From the NCBI RefSeq assembly GCF_905480005.1, contig NZ_CAJQOO010000008.1, forward strand, positions 62,001 to 126,000: a DNA stretch of 64,000 bases, given 5' to 3'. Made by a program: the position numbers and the translations under genes. Under the pieces are notes generated by a model that was not told the DNA's origin, did no database searches, and saw only the letters and a program-made list of their open reading frames with translations. Each line of letters starts with the position of its first letter. Position 1 is the stretch's first letter. Source of the stretch: an uncultured Maricaulis sp. GTDB lineage: Bacteria > Pseudomonadota > Alphaproteobacteria > Caulobacterales > Maricaulaceae. Positions 54,807 through 63,463 of the stretch are shown in pieces.

Positions 54807-55412
54807 TCAGGTCGGCGAAAATTCGCTCAGGCGGGCGGCGTAGCGTGCCATGAGGTCAACCTCAAGATTGACGTGCCCGCCAACTTGCAGCGCGCCCAGT
54901 GTGGTGACCTCCGCCGTGTGCGGAATAATCATCAGATCAAAACTGTCGCGGGTCACCGCATTGACGGTTAGGGAGACGCCGTCGACAGTGATCGAGCCCT
55001 TCCGCGCAATGAAGCGATTGAGGTCGGAGGGGGGACGCACGGACAGAACCAGCCACTCGCCCTCCTCGCGCAGATCGATCAGCTCACCGAGACCATCGAC
55101 ATGTCCGGTGACCAGATGGCCGCCAAGTTCCTCGCCAATCGCCAGGGCGCGTTCGAGATTGACCGGATCGCCGACCTGCCAGCTTCCCAGCGTGGTCAGG
55201 CGCAAGGTCTCCGGCGACACTTCAACAGCGAACCAGCAGCCCTCGGGCATCGCGACGACTTCAACCACCGTCAGGCAAGCTCCGGCATGGGCAATCGATG
55301 CACCCAGCGCGATCGTGTCAGCTTCGTAGGGCGCCTCGATCTCGAAGCGGCGCACGCCGTCGCCGCTGATCGCGCGAATGCGGCCTTTCGCCGTGACTAT
55401 TCCGGTAAACAT
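54807..55412 (-). CDS. ribE: Riboflavin synthase, alpha subunit
   Basis: 201-aa enzyme that dismutates two lumazines to riboflavin. It begins with the diagnostic MFTGIV and has two lumazine-binding repeats (residues 1-97 and 98-195), with GGHLVTGHVDGLGELIDLRE joining them. The Ser/Thr/Cys sites SIAHAGACLTV and KGSITVDGVSLTVNAV mark the two barrels. Its start overlaps the ribD stop by one base. Confidence 0.95.
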   Translation of the reverse strand: MFTGIVTAKGRIRAISGDGVRRFEIEAPYEADTIALGASIAHAGACLTVVEVVAMPEGCWFAVEVSPETLRLTTLGSWQVGDPVNLERALAIGEELGGHLVTGHVDGLGELIDLREEGEWLVLSVRPPSDLNRFIARKGSITVDGVSLTVNAVTRDSFDLMIIPHTAEVTTLGALQVGGHVNLEVDLMARYAARLSEFSPT

Positions 55413-55987
55413 CAGACTGTCCGTTCGTAGGTTTCCTGCAGGTCAGCGCCGCGTTCCACGACGCCTGTCCGCCTGAAAATGGGGGCGGCGTCGAGGGTCT
55501 CAAGGCCCAGAGCTGCGAGAACCGGCAATCCGTCGCCTCCCAGCAGCATTGGCGCCCGGAACCATTCGATACGATCCACCAGCCCGTCACGCACCGCCGA
55601 GGCTGCAATCGCGGCGCCCGCCTCGATCATGACGCGCTCATGCCCGGCCATCGCCCGGCCCAGGTCACGATGGGGAATCAGGGTCACGGATCGGTCCCCC
55701 CCGTTGAACACGCGGGCCTTCCCGGGCGTGCGTCCCTGACTGTCCATGATGATGATATCGGGCTGGCGCTCGCACCCGCCCTCGGGCCGGGCCGTCAAGT
55801 GCGGGTCGTCCGCGAGGATGGTGCCGATACCGGTGAGGATGGCGTCATGAGCCGCGCGCATGCGATGCACAACCGCGCGGCTTTCCGGACCGGTGATCCA
55901 TTGCGATGCGCCATTGGCCAGCGCGATCCGCCCGTCGAGCGAGGTCGCCAGCTTCAACGTGACACGCGGACGCGCCGCGGCGGTCAT
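55412..55987 (-). CDS. ribD: RibD reductase domain only (deaminase domain absent)
   Basis: 191 aa, half the length of a normal RibD (about 360). It matches only the C-terminal dihydrofolate-reductase-like domain that reduces the ribosylamino-pyrimidine with [60 protein letters not shown] and [16 protein letters not shown]. The zinc deaminase domain (HAE and PCxxxGxxxPC) is missing: its start overlaps the nrdR stop (ATGA), leaving no room for it. The deaminase step must be encoded elsewhere. Confidence 0.9.
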   Translation of the reverse strand: MTAAARPRVTLKLATSLDGRIALANGASQWITGPESRAVVHRMRAAHDAILTGIGTILADDPHLTARPEGGCERQPDIIIMDSQGRTPGKARVFNGGDRSVTLIPHRDLGRAMAGHERVMIEAGAAIAASAVRDGLVDRIEWFRAPMLLGGDGLPVLAALGLETLDAAPIFRRTGVVERGADLQETYERTV

Positions 55988-56469
55988 TCCTTGTCGTCTT
56001 CGCTTGTGCCGAAATGCGCGCTGAGCGCTTCGTCGGTGATGAATTCGCGGAAATCCTCGACCTTGTGGAAATCCTTGTAGACCGAGGCATAGCGAACATA
56101 GGCCACGGCATCGAGATTCTTGAGGCCTTCCATGACCAGCTCACCGACCCGGTCTGACGTCACATCGGTCTCGCCCGTCGACTCCAGGCGCCGGACAATA
56201 CCGGAAATCATCTGATCGATGCGATCCGGCTCGATATTGCGCTTTTGCATGGCCAGCTGGATGGAACGATTCAGCTTGTCACGGTCAAACGGCACCCGCC
56301 GCCCCGACTTCTTCATCACGGTCAGCTCGCGCAATTGCACGCGCTCGAATGTGGTGAAACGGGCTGCACAGGACGGACATTGCCGCCGGCGACGAATGGC
56401 ATTCCCGTCCTCGGCCGGACGGGAATCCTTCACTTGGGTATCGGGATGACCGCAAAAAGGACAACGCAT
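55984..56469 (-). CDS. nrdR: Transcriptional repressor NrdR
   Basis: 161-aa repressor of ribonucleotide reductase genes. A zinc ribbon (CPFC at 3-6, CPSC at 31-34) is followed by the ATP-cone domain ([20 protein letters not shown] and beyond), which senses ATP/dATP. It lies between glyA and ribD, the classic position in this cluster. No NrdR box pair is evident upstream of genes in this window. Confidence 0.96.
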   Translation of the reverse strand: MRCPFCGHPDTQVKDSRPAEDGNAIRRRRQCPSCAARFTTFERVQLRELTVMKKSGRRVPFDRDKLNRSIQLAMQKRNIEPDRIDQMISGIVRRLESTGETDVTSDRVGELVMEGLKNLDAVAYVRYASVYKDFHKVEDFREFITDEALSAHFGTSEDDKE

Positions 56470-56478
56470 GCGGGTACC

Positions 56479-57786
<1,308 letters not shown>

Positions 57787-58056
57787 GACGCTTCCTCATC
57801 ACATTTATCTCGTGTGATAAGGTGCTGCCCCGGGCGGGGCAAGCGGACAATTGGCGCAGCTGCAGGCTCGATCATGCCGAGCCGAGCCAAATCGGATTAC
57901 TTGAGCAATTCAGCCCACGCTGGTGCGTATGAAACATATTCAATCATACACACTTGAACTCGGTATCAAGTCATAATATCGATCAGGCATTGCAATAATG
58001 AATGAAGTCACCACGTGTGACACAAGCAAGACAGCGTATCTTGAAAGGTTCCATAA
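57787..58056. other. Divergent spacer between glyA and mucR
   Basis: No gene seen. Near glyA it holds a near-palindrome (TCATCACA, nine bases, TGTGATAA; 57796-57820) and a small perfect hairpin (TGCCCC-GGGC-GGGGCA; 57826-57841). The mucR-proximal half is AT-rich, fitting a promoter region. The CRP half-sites are turned outward, so I do not call it a CRP site. Confidence 0.4.
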
Positions 58057-58479
58057 ATGGCCGACGACATGCTCCCCGATATCGACAAGGAAGAATTGCT
58101 GCGGATGACGACCGATGTCGTCGCTTCCTATCTCTCGCACAACTCCATGCCGGCCGATAACGTGCCCGACCTGATCAAGTCAGTGCATGCGACGATGAAG
58201 GAAGTTTCAGAGTCGGAAGTGAAGCCCGAGCCCAAGACCAAGCCGGCTGTCGCAGTGTCCAAGTCCGTTGCCGACGACTACATCGTCTGCCTCGAGGACG
58301 GCAAGAAACTCAAAATGCTCAAGCGCTATTTGCGCTCGCAATACAACATGTCACCGGACGATTACCGCCGGAAATGGAATCTGCCCTCGGACTACCCGAT
58401 GGTCGCGCCGGCCTATTCGCGCAAGCGGTCGCAATTCGCCAAGGATATTGGTCTGGGACGTGGCAAGAAAGACGGCTAG
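58057..58479 (+). CDS. mucR: MucR/Ros-family regulator without zinc-binding histidines
   Basis: 140 aa. An N-terminal helical oligomerisation part is followed by a Ros-type finger, DYIVCLEDGKKLKMLKRYLR, then MSPDDYRRKWNLPSDYPMVA. Compared with Ros (Cys, Cys, His, His) and rhizobial MucR (Cys, Asp, His, His), this protein keeps Cys78 and Asp81 but has Tyr91, Gln95 and Tyr96 where the histidines should be. Zinc is probably not bound, as in some Mesorhizobium homologues that fold without it. The family silences or activates envelope, motility and cell-cycle genes in Alphaproteobacteria. A terminator follows. Confidence 0.92.
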   Translation: MADDMLPDIDKEELLRMTTDVVASYLSHNSMPADNVPDLIKSVHATMKEVSESEVKPEPKTKPAVAVSKSVADDYIVCLEDGKKLKMLKRYLRSQYNMSPDDYRRKWNLPSDYPMVAPAYSRKRSQFAKDIGLGRGKKDG

Positions 58480-58489
58480 TCCGACCGGT

Positions 58490-58717
58490 CTAGACTTCGA
58501 TACCCCGACGGCCGGACCCTGTGTCCGGCCGTTTTTTATTGGCCGATGCCCGCTTGAGTTTCCAGGCGAGCTTGGCGCGGGCCAGGACATCAATATCAGC
58601 CCTTGGCGTCTTGGCGGGAACCTGGAACACGACCTCCTCGGCCGTGGCACCGTCAATGGCGGCCACGCGCAAGGCATTTCCCACTCGCTGGATTTCGACG
58701 AAAATCTCGCCGGCCAT
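58490..58717 (-). CDS. Small conserved hypothetical protein, DUF6898-like
   Basis: 75 aa beginning MAGEIFVEIQRVGNALRVAA, with a mixed alpha/beta pattern: IDGATAEEVVFQVPAKTPRA, then LARAKLAWKLKRASANKK. It resembles small alphaproteobacterial proteins annotated as DUF6898, but I hold that match loosely. The ATG at 58717 has GAGG seven bases upstream; the frame is open for 39 more codons into hemA. It starts 28 bases after the hemA stop and is probably co-transcribed with it. Its last 16 or so codons run antisense to the mucR terminator. Confidence 0.65.
   Translation of the reverse strand: MAGEIFVEIQRVGNALRVAAIDGATAEEVVFQVPAKTPRADIDVLARAKLAWKLKRASANKKRPDTGSGRRGIEV
58508..58537 (+). terminator. 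Intrinsic terminator after mucR
   Basis: A perfect 10-base stem (ACGGCCGGAC and GTCCGGCCGT) with a 5-base loop is followed by TTTTT. It lies 28 bases past the mucR stop and inside the 3' end of the convergent small gene. Confidence 0.9.
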
Positions 58718-58745
58718 TCCCCGACCTCGCTTGAGCGAGCCGAAT

Positions 58746-59969
58746 TCAGGCCCGGGCCACCCCGGTCTGTTCACACGCCCGCTCCCAGACATCATCAAGT
58801 GCCTCGATGAGCTGGTCAAACATTCCGTCGTCATGCAACGGGCTTGGCGTCAGCCGCAACCGCTCCGTACCGCGCGGCACGGTCGGGTAATTGATCGGCT
58901 GGACATAGACGCCATGCTCTTCGAGCAGCATGTCGGAAATACGCTTGCAGAGGACCGGGTCGCCGACCTTGATCGGGACAATATGGGTCTCCGATTCCAT
59001 GACCGGATAACCGGCCTCGGCGAGCCGCGCCTTCAGGGTCGCCGCACGGTCCTGGTGCGCCTCACGCAGATGATGTGCCGCCTTGAGATATTCCACGCTC
59101 GCCCGCGCGCCAGCCGCCAGGGCCGGCGGCAGGGCTGTCGTGAAGATGAAACCCGGCGCCATCGAACGGATCGCATCAACGATCGCGCCATCGGCCGCGA
59201 TATAACCGCCCATCACACCGAAAGCCTTGCCCAGCGTCCCTTCGACGATATCGATCCGGTCCATGAGGCCTTCGCGCTCCGCAATCCCGGCACCGCGCAG
59301 GCCGTAGAGGCCCACCGCGTGCACTTCATCGAGATAGGTCAGCGCGCCATATTTGTCGGCGAGGTCACAGACCGCCTCAAGCGGACCGATATCGCCGTCC
59401 ATGGAATAGACGGACTCGAAGGCGATGACCTTTGGTGAATCGGCGGGCGCAGCGGCCAGCAATTCTTCCAGATGCTCGAGATCATTATGGCGCCAGATGC
59501 GCTTTTCACAGCGCGCACCCTTCACGCCCGCAATCATCGAAGCGTGGTTCAGCTCATCCGAAAACATGATGAGCCCGGGCAGGATCTTGCCGAGGGTCGA
59601 CAGGGTCGCCTCATTGGCGATGTAACCGGAGGTGAAAAGCAGGGCCGCACTTTTCTGATGCAGGTCGGCGAGCGAACGCTCGAGCTCGACATGATAGTGC
59701 GTGGTCCCGGAGATATTGCGCGTGCCGCCGGCGCCCGAACCGACATCATCAATCGCTTTCTTCATCGACTCCACGACACACGGCACCTGGCCCATGCCGA
59801 GATAATCATTGGAGCACCAGACAGTAACGTCGCGGACCTTGCCATCCTCGGAGCGCCAGCGCGCCACGGGGAAATCGCCCTTTCGGCGCAGCAGGTCGGC
59901 GAAGACGCGATAGCGGCCTTCAGCCTTCACACGACGGACGGCATCCTGAAACGCGGTTTGGTAATCCAT
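58746..59969 (-). CDS. hemA: 5-aminolevulinate synthase
   Basis: 407-aa PLP enzyme joining glycine and succinyl-CoA to give 5-aminolevulinate (Shemin or C4 pathway), a hallmark of Alphaproteobacteria. The PLP lysine lies in [17 protein letters not shown]; other marks are [39 protein letters not shown] and [14 protein letters not shown]. Length is normal. It is probably followed on the same transcript by the small DUF6898-like gene. Confidence 0.97.
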   Translation of the reverse strand: MDYQTAFQDAVRRVKAEGRYRVFADLLRRKGDFPVARWRSEDGKVRDVTVWCSNDYLGMGQVPCVVESMKKAIDDVGSGAGGTRNISGTTHYHVELERSLADLHQKSAALLFTSGYIANEATLSTLGKILPGLIMFSDELNHASMIAGVKGARCEKRIWRHNDLEHLEELLAAAPADSPKVIAFESVYSMDGDIGPLEAVCDLADKYGALTYLDEVHAVGLYGLRGAGIAEREGLMDRIDIVEGTLGKAFGVMGGYIAADGAIVDAIRSMAPGFIFTTALPPALAAGARASVEYLKAAHHLREAHQDRAATLKARLAEAGYPVMESETHIVPIKVGDPVLCKRISDMLLEEHGVYVQPINYPTVPRGTERLRLTPSPLHDDGMFDQLIEALDDVWERACEQTGVARA

Positions 59970-60101
59970 GGGGCGGGCCTTTCACGACGTTCACTACATG
60001 CCAACCGGACGGTGAGTCGATACATAGTCCGTAATCAGCCGTCCGTATAATGGACGAAGCGCCGCACCCAATGGATTTTGTCACTTGGAGCCGAACAGGC
60101 C

Positions 60102-60593
60102 CTACATCCGGAACCGGATGTGATCTGCCCAGAAACGCTCGATGCGCGCCAGCGCAGTATTGATAGCCGGCATTTGCTCGACATCGACACCACCGACGGG
60201 ATTCAGGGATGACCCCTGGCGCTCGAACAATTTGTTCAGATGCGCACACACCGCGAAACCGCTATCGGTCAGGCTGACCCGTACCGCGCGGCGATCGACG
60301 GCCGAACGCTCGTGCCGGATATAGCCGGCATCGACCAGCTTCTTGAGATTGTAGGACACATTGGAGCCGAGATAATGGCCGCGGGTCCGCAGCTCTCCCG
60401 CTGTCAATTCCTGATCACCGATATTGAACAGGAGCAAAGCCTGGACACTGTTCAGATCGTCCAGACCCTCACGGTCGAGCTCGTCCTTGACCACATCGAG
60501 CAATTGCCGGTGGAGACGTTCCACCAGTTGAAGAAGCTCAAGATAATCGGAACTCGGCGCCGCCTCCGGTGCCACGCTTTCTGCCATCGCCAT
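60102..60593 (-). CDS. MarR-family winged-helix regulator (LdtR-like)
   Basis: 163 aa. The DNA-binding core is DQELTAGELRTRGHYLGSNV, SYNLKKLVDAGYIRHERSAV and the wing DRRAVRVSLTDSGFAV. The GHYLGSNVSYNLKKL stretch is very conserved in the alphaproteobacterial LdtR-type MarR group. That group has been linked to cell-envelope and stress control in Liberibacter and Sinorhizobium. The ATG at 60593 is preferred because GGAG lies eight bases upstream; two GTG/ATG alternatives lie within three codons. It is monocistronic, between hemA and mmsB. Confidence 0.85.
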   Translation of the reverse strand: MAMAESVAPEAAPSSDYLELLQLVERLHRQLLDVVKDELDREGLDDLNSVQALLLFNIGDQELTAGELRTRGHYLGSNVSYNLKKLVDAGYIRHERSAVDRRAVRVSLTDSGFAVCAHLNKLFERQGSSLNPVGGVDVEQMPAINTALARIERFWADHIRFRM

Positions 60594-60696
60594 CACACAC
60601 ACTCCAACCGATCTTTGATGATCGTTATATTGCTTACGTTGATGACGTTAGCGGCAAAGCGCGAAAATCCCCTTAACAGGCTTGGTTAAATTGGTG

Positions 60697-61590
60697 TCAA
60701 CGCTTGGCCCAGCTGCCATCCAGCAGTTTGTAGATACCCGAGAAGTCCGCCGATCCACCGCCAAGATTGTCGAACATCGCATAGAGCGCCTCGGCCTGGG
60801 CACCCAGCGGCGTGGTGGCGCCGGCACTCTGTGCCGCGTCCTGCGCCAGCTTGAGATCCTTGAGCATCATCGCCGTGGCAAAGCCCGGCTGGTAGCCATT
60901 ATTGGCCGGTGTGGTCGGGATCGGCCCCGGGACCGGGCAATAGGCCGTCATCGACCAGGACTGGCCGGAGGCCTTGGACGAAATGTCGAAAAAGTTCTGC
61001 TGGTCCAGACCGAGCTTCTCGGCCAGCGCGAAGGCCTCACACGTGCCGATCATGGTGATGGCCAGCAGCATATTGTTGCAGATCTTGGCGGCCTGGCCGG
61101 CGCCGACCTCACCTGCCCGGATCACCGCCTTGCCCATCGCGTCGAGAAGGGGTTCAGCCGCCGCGAAATCGCCCTCACTGCCGCCGACCATGAAAGTCAG
61201 CGTACCGCCCTGGGCCGCTGCCACACCGCCGGAAACCGGTGCATCGACAAAGCGGAACCCCTTCTCCACTGCCAGCCCCCCGACATGGCGGGCGCTGTCG
61301 ACATCAATGGTGGAGCAATCGAGGAAGAGCGTGCCCGGCGCGGCGGCGTCGAAAATCTGCCCCTCATAAACACCGCGCACATGCTTACCTGCGGGCAGCA
61401 TGGTCACCACCGCGTCCGAGCCGGAAACGGCCTCCGGCGCGCTGGCAGCGGCCAAAGCGCCCTGCCCGACCGCTTGCGCGACGGCATCGGCGCTGAGATC
61501 AAAGGCGTGAACCTCATGCCCGGCCTTGACCAGATTGGCGGCCATGCCGGATCCCATATTTCCAAGTCCGATAAAGGCGATGCGGGCCAT
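60697..61590 (-). CDS. mmsB: 3-hydroxyisobutyrate dehydrogenase
   Basis: 297-aa NAD-dependent dehydrogenase of valine breakdown. The Rossmann motif is IAFIGLGNMGSGMAANLVKA. Substrate-binding signatures are FVDAPVSGGVAAAQGGTLTF, GEVGAGQAAKICNNMLLAIT (with the catalytic Lys) and the C-terminal MLKDLKLAQDAAQSAG. It follows the hydroxyisobutyryl-CoA hydrolase gene by about 65 bases, the next step of the same pathway. Confidence 0.94.
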   Translation of the reverse strand: MARIAFIGLGNMGSGMAANLVKAGHEVHAFDLSADAVAQAVGQGALAAASAPEAVSGSDAVVTMLPAGKHVRGVYEGQIFDAAAPGTLFLDCSTIDVDSARHVGGLAVEKGFRFVDAPVSGGVAAAQGGTLTFMVGGSEGDFAAAEPLLDAMGKAVIRAGEVGAGQAAKICNNMLLAITMIGTCEAFALAEKLGLDQQNFFDISSKASGQSWSMTAYCPVPGPIPTTPANNGYQPGFATAMMLKDLKLAQDAAQSAGATTPLGAQAEALYAMFDNLGGGSADFSGIYKLLDGSWAKR

Positions 61591-61656
61591 GTTGATCTCC
61601 CCGTTTATGGTGGTGTTCTTTGTGGTGTCTTATTGGTGGTCTTTGTGCGGTGTCCG

Positions 61657-62712
61657 TCAGGCCTCGTCGAGAAAGCTCATCTCATGGGCCGCATCGAGCG
61701 ACGCGAAGGCCTTTTCGATCTCGCTGTCAGCCGCGACCGGTGACCATTTCGGTGCCTGGTCCTTGTCGATGATCACGGCCCGCACACCCTCGTAGAAATC
61801 GGTTCCGGTCAGGCACCAGCTGGAGACCCGCAAGTCCTGGCGCATCACATCCTCGAAGGAGAGATCAGCGCCCTTGCGCAGGCAGGCCAGCGTCAGCTTC
61901 AGGGCTGTCGGAGACTTGGTGCCGAGGATTTTCGCCTGCTTGGCCGACCAGGCGTCACCCGCCGCTTCGATCCGGGCGAGGATGTCGTCCACACTGTCGC
62001 CGGCAAAGGCTGCATCGATCAGGCCGCCGGTCACCGAAAGGTCGCTATCACCCGGATCACCGGAGAATTCCTCCAGCAGGACTTCCAGCGCGTCTTCGCC
62101 GCTAAGGTCGGCGCTCTCGAGCGCCTCGATGAGCGCATCATACTGGCCGGACGGGCAGTAGTGCGTTGCCAGACCCGCCGCGACGCAGTCGGGTGCCTTC
62201 AGGCGCGCACCGGTGAGGCCCATCCAGATGCCGATTTCGCCAGCGAGGCGCGGCAGGAAATAGGCACCGCCGACATCGGGGTGAAAGCCGATACCGGTTT
62301 CCGGCATGGCCAGCATGGTGCGATCGCCAGCGACACGGTGTGAGCCATGAACCGACACCCCGACACCGCCGCCCATGGTGATACCGTCAATCAGGGCGAC
62401 ATAGGGTTTGGGATAGTGATGGATCAGCGTGTTGAGGCGATACTCATCGCGCCAGAACAACCAGGCCTGATCATCCCCGGCCTTGCCGCTGTCATGCAGT
62501 TTGAGAATATCCCCGCCAGCGCAGAACCCCTTCTCCCCGGCCCCGTCGACCACGATGACCTGCACGTCATCATCATCACGCCAGGCTTCCAGCGCCTCGA
62601 TCATCGACAGGCACATGCCATGGGTGAGCGCATTGAGCGCCTTGGGACGATTGAGCGTGATCCGGCCAATCTGGCCGATCTTGCGGGCGATGATTTCGGG
62701 TTGGTCGGTCAT
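61657..62712 (-). CDS. 3-hydroxyisobutyryl-CoA hydrolase
   Basis: 351-aa crotonase-fold enzyme. The length matches HIBCH rather than a simple enoyl-CoA hydratase (about 260 aa). Marks are ITLNRPKALNALTHGMCLSM, GEKGFCAGGDILKLHDSGKA (oxyanion hole), GITMGGGVGVSVHGSHRVAG and AMPETGIGFHPDVGGAYFLP, which carries the catalytic Glu/Asp pair. It hydrolyses 3-hydroxyisobutyryl-CoA in valine catabolism. Its context with isobutyryl-CoA dehydrogenase upstream and mmsB downstream supports this. Confidence 0.92.
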   Translation of the reverse strand: MTDQPEIIARKIGQIGRITLNRPKALNALTHGMCLSMIEALEAWRDDDDVQVIVVDGAGEKGFCAGGDILKLHDSGKAGDDQAWLFWRDEYRLNTLIHHYPKPYVALIDGITMGGGVGVSVHGSHRVAGDRTMLAMPETGIGFHPDVGGAYFLPRLAGEIGIWMGLTGARLKAPDCVAAGLATHYCPSGQYDALIEALESADLSGEDALEVLLEEFSGDPGDSDLSVTGGLIDAAFAGDSVDDILARIEAAGDAWSAKQAKILGTKSPTALKLTLACLRKGADLSFEDVMRQDLRVSSWCLTGTDFYEGVRAVIIDKDQAPKWSPVAADSEIEKAFASLDAAHEMSFLDEA

Positions 62713-62724
62713 GTTGGCTCCGCT

Positions 62725-63138
62725 CTACTCACTCAGGTCGTGACAGGGGATGGCGTGCGCGCGGGCTGCGGTCAACAGGGCGCGATCACGGGAGACCAGT
62801 TCGGCTTCCGATTCCACAGCGAGGGCGAGATAGGCCGCGTCAAACAGGCTCAGGTCCAGATCGACCGCCAGCGGTGCGAGTCCGAAAATCTCGCGCGCCG
62901 AGCGGGATCGGGAGAACGCGATTCCCAACTCATCGAGGAGTGCCATCGCACTCTCGAACTCCAGCGAACCGGCCCGGGCAAAGCGCCGGAAGAGATTGGC
63001 CATCTCCCAGGCGAAGACATCCGGGGCGATGAGGTCATAAGCGACGAGCCGCGAGGCAAAGCCCGCGCTGCGTGGTCCGGACTGTGACGCAACGAACCAG
63101 CTGATCGCAGCCGACGCATCGACAACGAGCCGGGTCAT
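62725..63138 (-). CDS. VapC-like PIN-domain toxin
   Basis: 137-aa PIN-domain ribonuclease. The four acidic residues are present: Asp7 in LVVDASAAISWF, Glu45 in APDVFAWEMANLF, Asp100 in SLFDAAYLALA and Asp118 in VSRDRALLTAA. The active site therefore looks intact. It overlaps the upstream antitoxin gene by four bases (ATGA), the standard type II toxin-antitoxin layout. The RNA target is unknown. It ends 12 bases before the hydroxyisobutyryl-CoA hydrolase start. Confidence 0.9.
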   Translation of the reverse strand: MTRLVVDASAAISWFVASQSGPRSAGFASRLVAYDLIAPDVFAWEMANLFRRFARAGSLEFESAMALLDELGIAFSRSRSAREIFGLAPLAVDLDLSLFDAAYLALAVESEAELVSRDRALLTAARAHAIPCHDLSE

Positions 63139-63398
63139 TTCCTCATCTCGTCCTTCAGCTCGTCCCAGGACAAACTGTCCAGGTCCGGCGCCGCCTTCTG
63201 GCTGTCGCGAAACGCCTTCAGCCGTGCCGCCAATGTCTCGCCCGACAGGCGCGGCGCTTCGGCGTAGGCCACATCCTTAGACAGGACCGCCACACGCTTG
63301 CCATAACGGGTGATTGCGATCGGCCCCTCACCCTGTTCGATCATCTCGAGCAGGGCGGAGAGCCGGGTCTTGGCTTCCAGTACACCAACTTCGATCAT
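63135..63398 (-). CDS. Phd/YefM-like antitoxin
   Basis: 87 aa. The N-terminal MIEVGVLEAKTRLSALLEMI and GPIAITRYGKRVAVLSK form the Phd/YefM DNA-binding fold. The C-terminal tail (LKAFRDSQKAAPDLDSLSWD) should wrap the toxin. AGGAGAAAG precedes the ATG and borders two overlapping dyads that probably form its autoregulatory operator. It is translationally coupled to the PIN toxin. Confidence 0.9.
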   Translation of the reverse strand: MIEVGVLEAKTRLSALLEMIEQGEGPIAITRYGKRVAVLSKDVAYAEAPRLSGETLAARLKAFRDSQKAAPDLDSLSWDELKDEMRK

Positions 63399-63407
63399 GG
63401 CTTTCTC

Positions 63408-63434
63408 CTGACCAGAATTATGGTCAGATCATAA
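63408..63434. promoter_or_regulatory. Overlapping inverted repeats at the toxin-antitoxin promoter
   Basis: Two dyads interlock: CTGACCA-GAATTA-TGGTCAG (63408-63427) and TTATG-GTCAGAT-CATAA (63418-63434). They lie 10-36 bases upstream of the antitoxin start, next to its ribosome site, as expected for conditional autorepression by the antitoxin-toxin complex. Confidence 0.6.
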
Positions 63435-63463
63435 CGCAAAACCGGGTACCGAAAAACATTTCC

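Noticed and set aside
54780..56000. FMN riboswitch for the riboflavin genes
   Set aside because: The genes overlap or abut from nrdR onward and no leader with the RFN fold is present in this window.
57796..57820. CRP/FNR site upstream of glyA
   Set aside because: The TCACA and TGTGA half-sites are in reversed order and too far apart for a CRP or FNR site.
60661..60690. CtrA box (TTAA-N7-TTAA) upstream of the LdtR-like gene
   Set aside because: The two TTAA elements are separated by nine bases, not seven, and face the wrong region for a start site.
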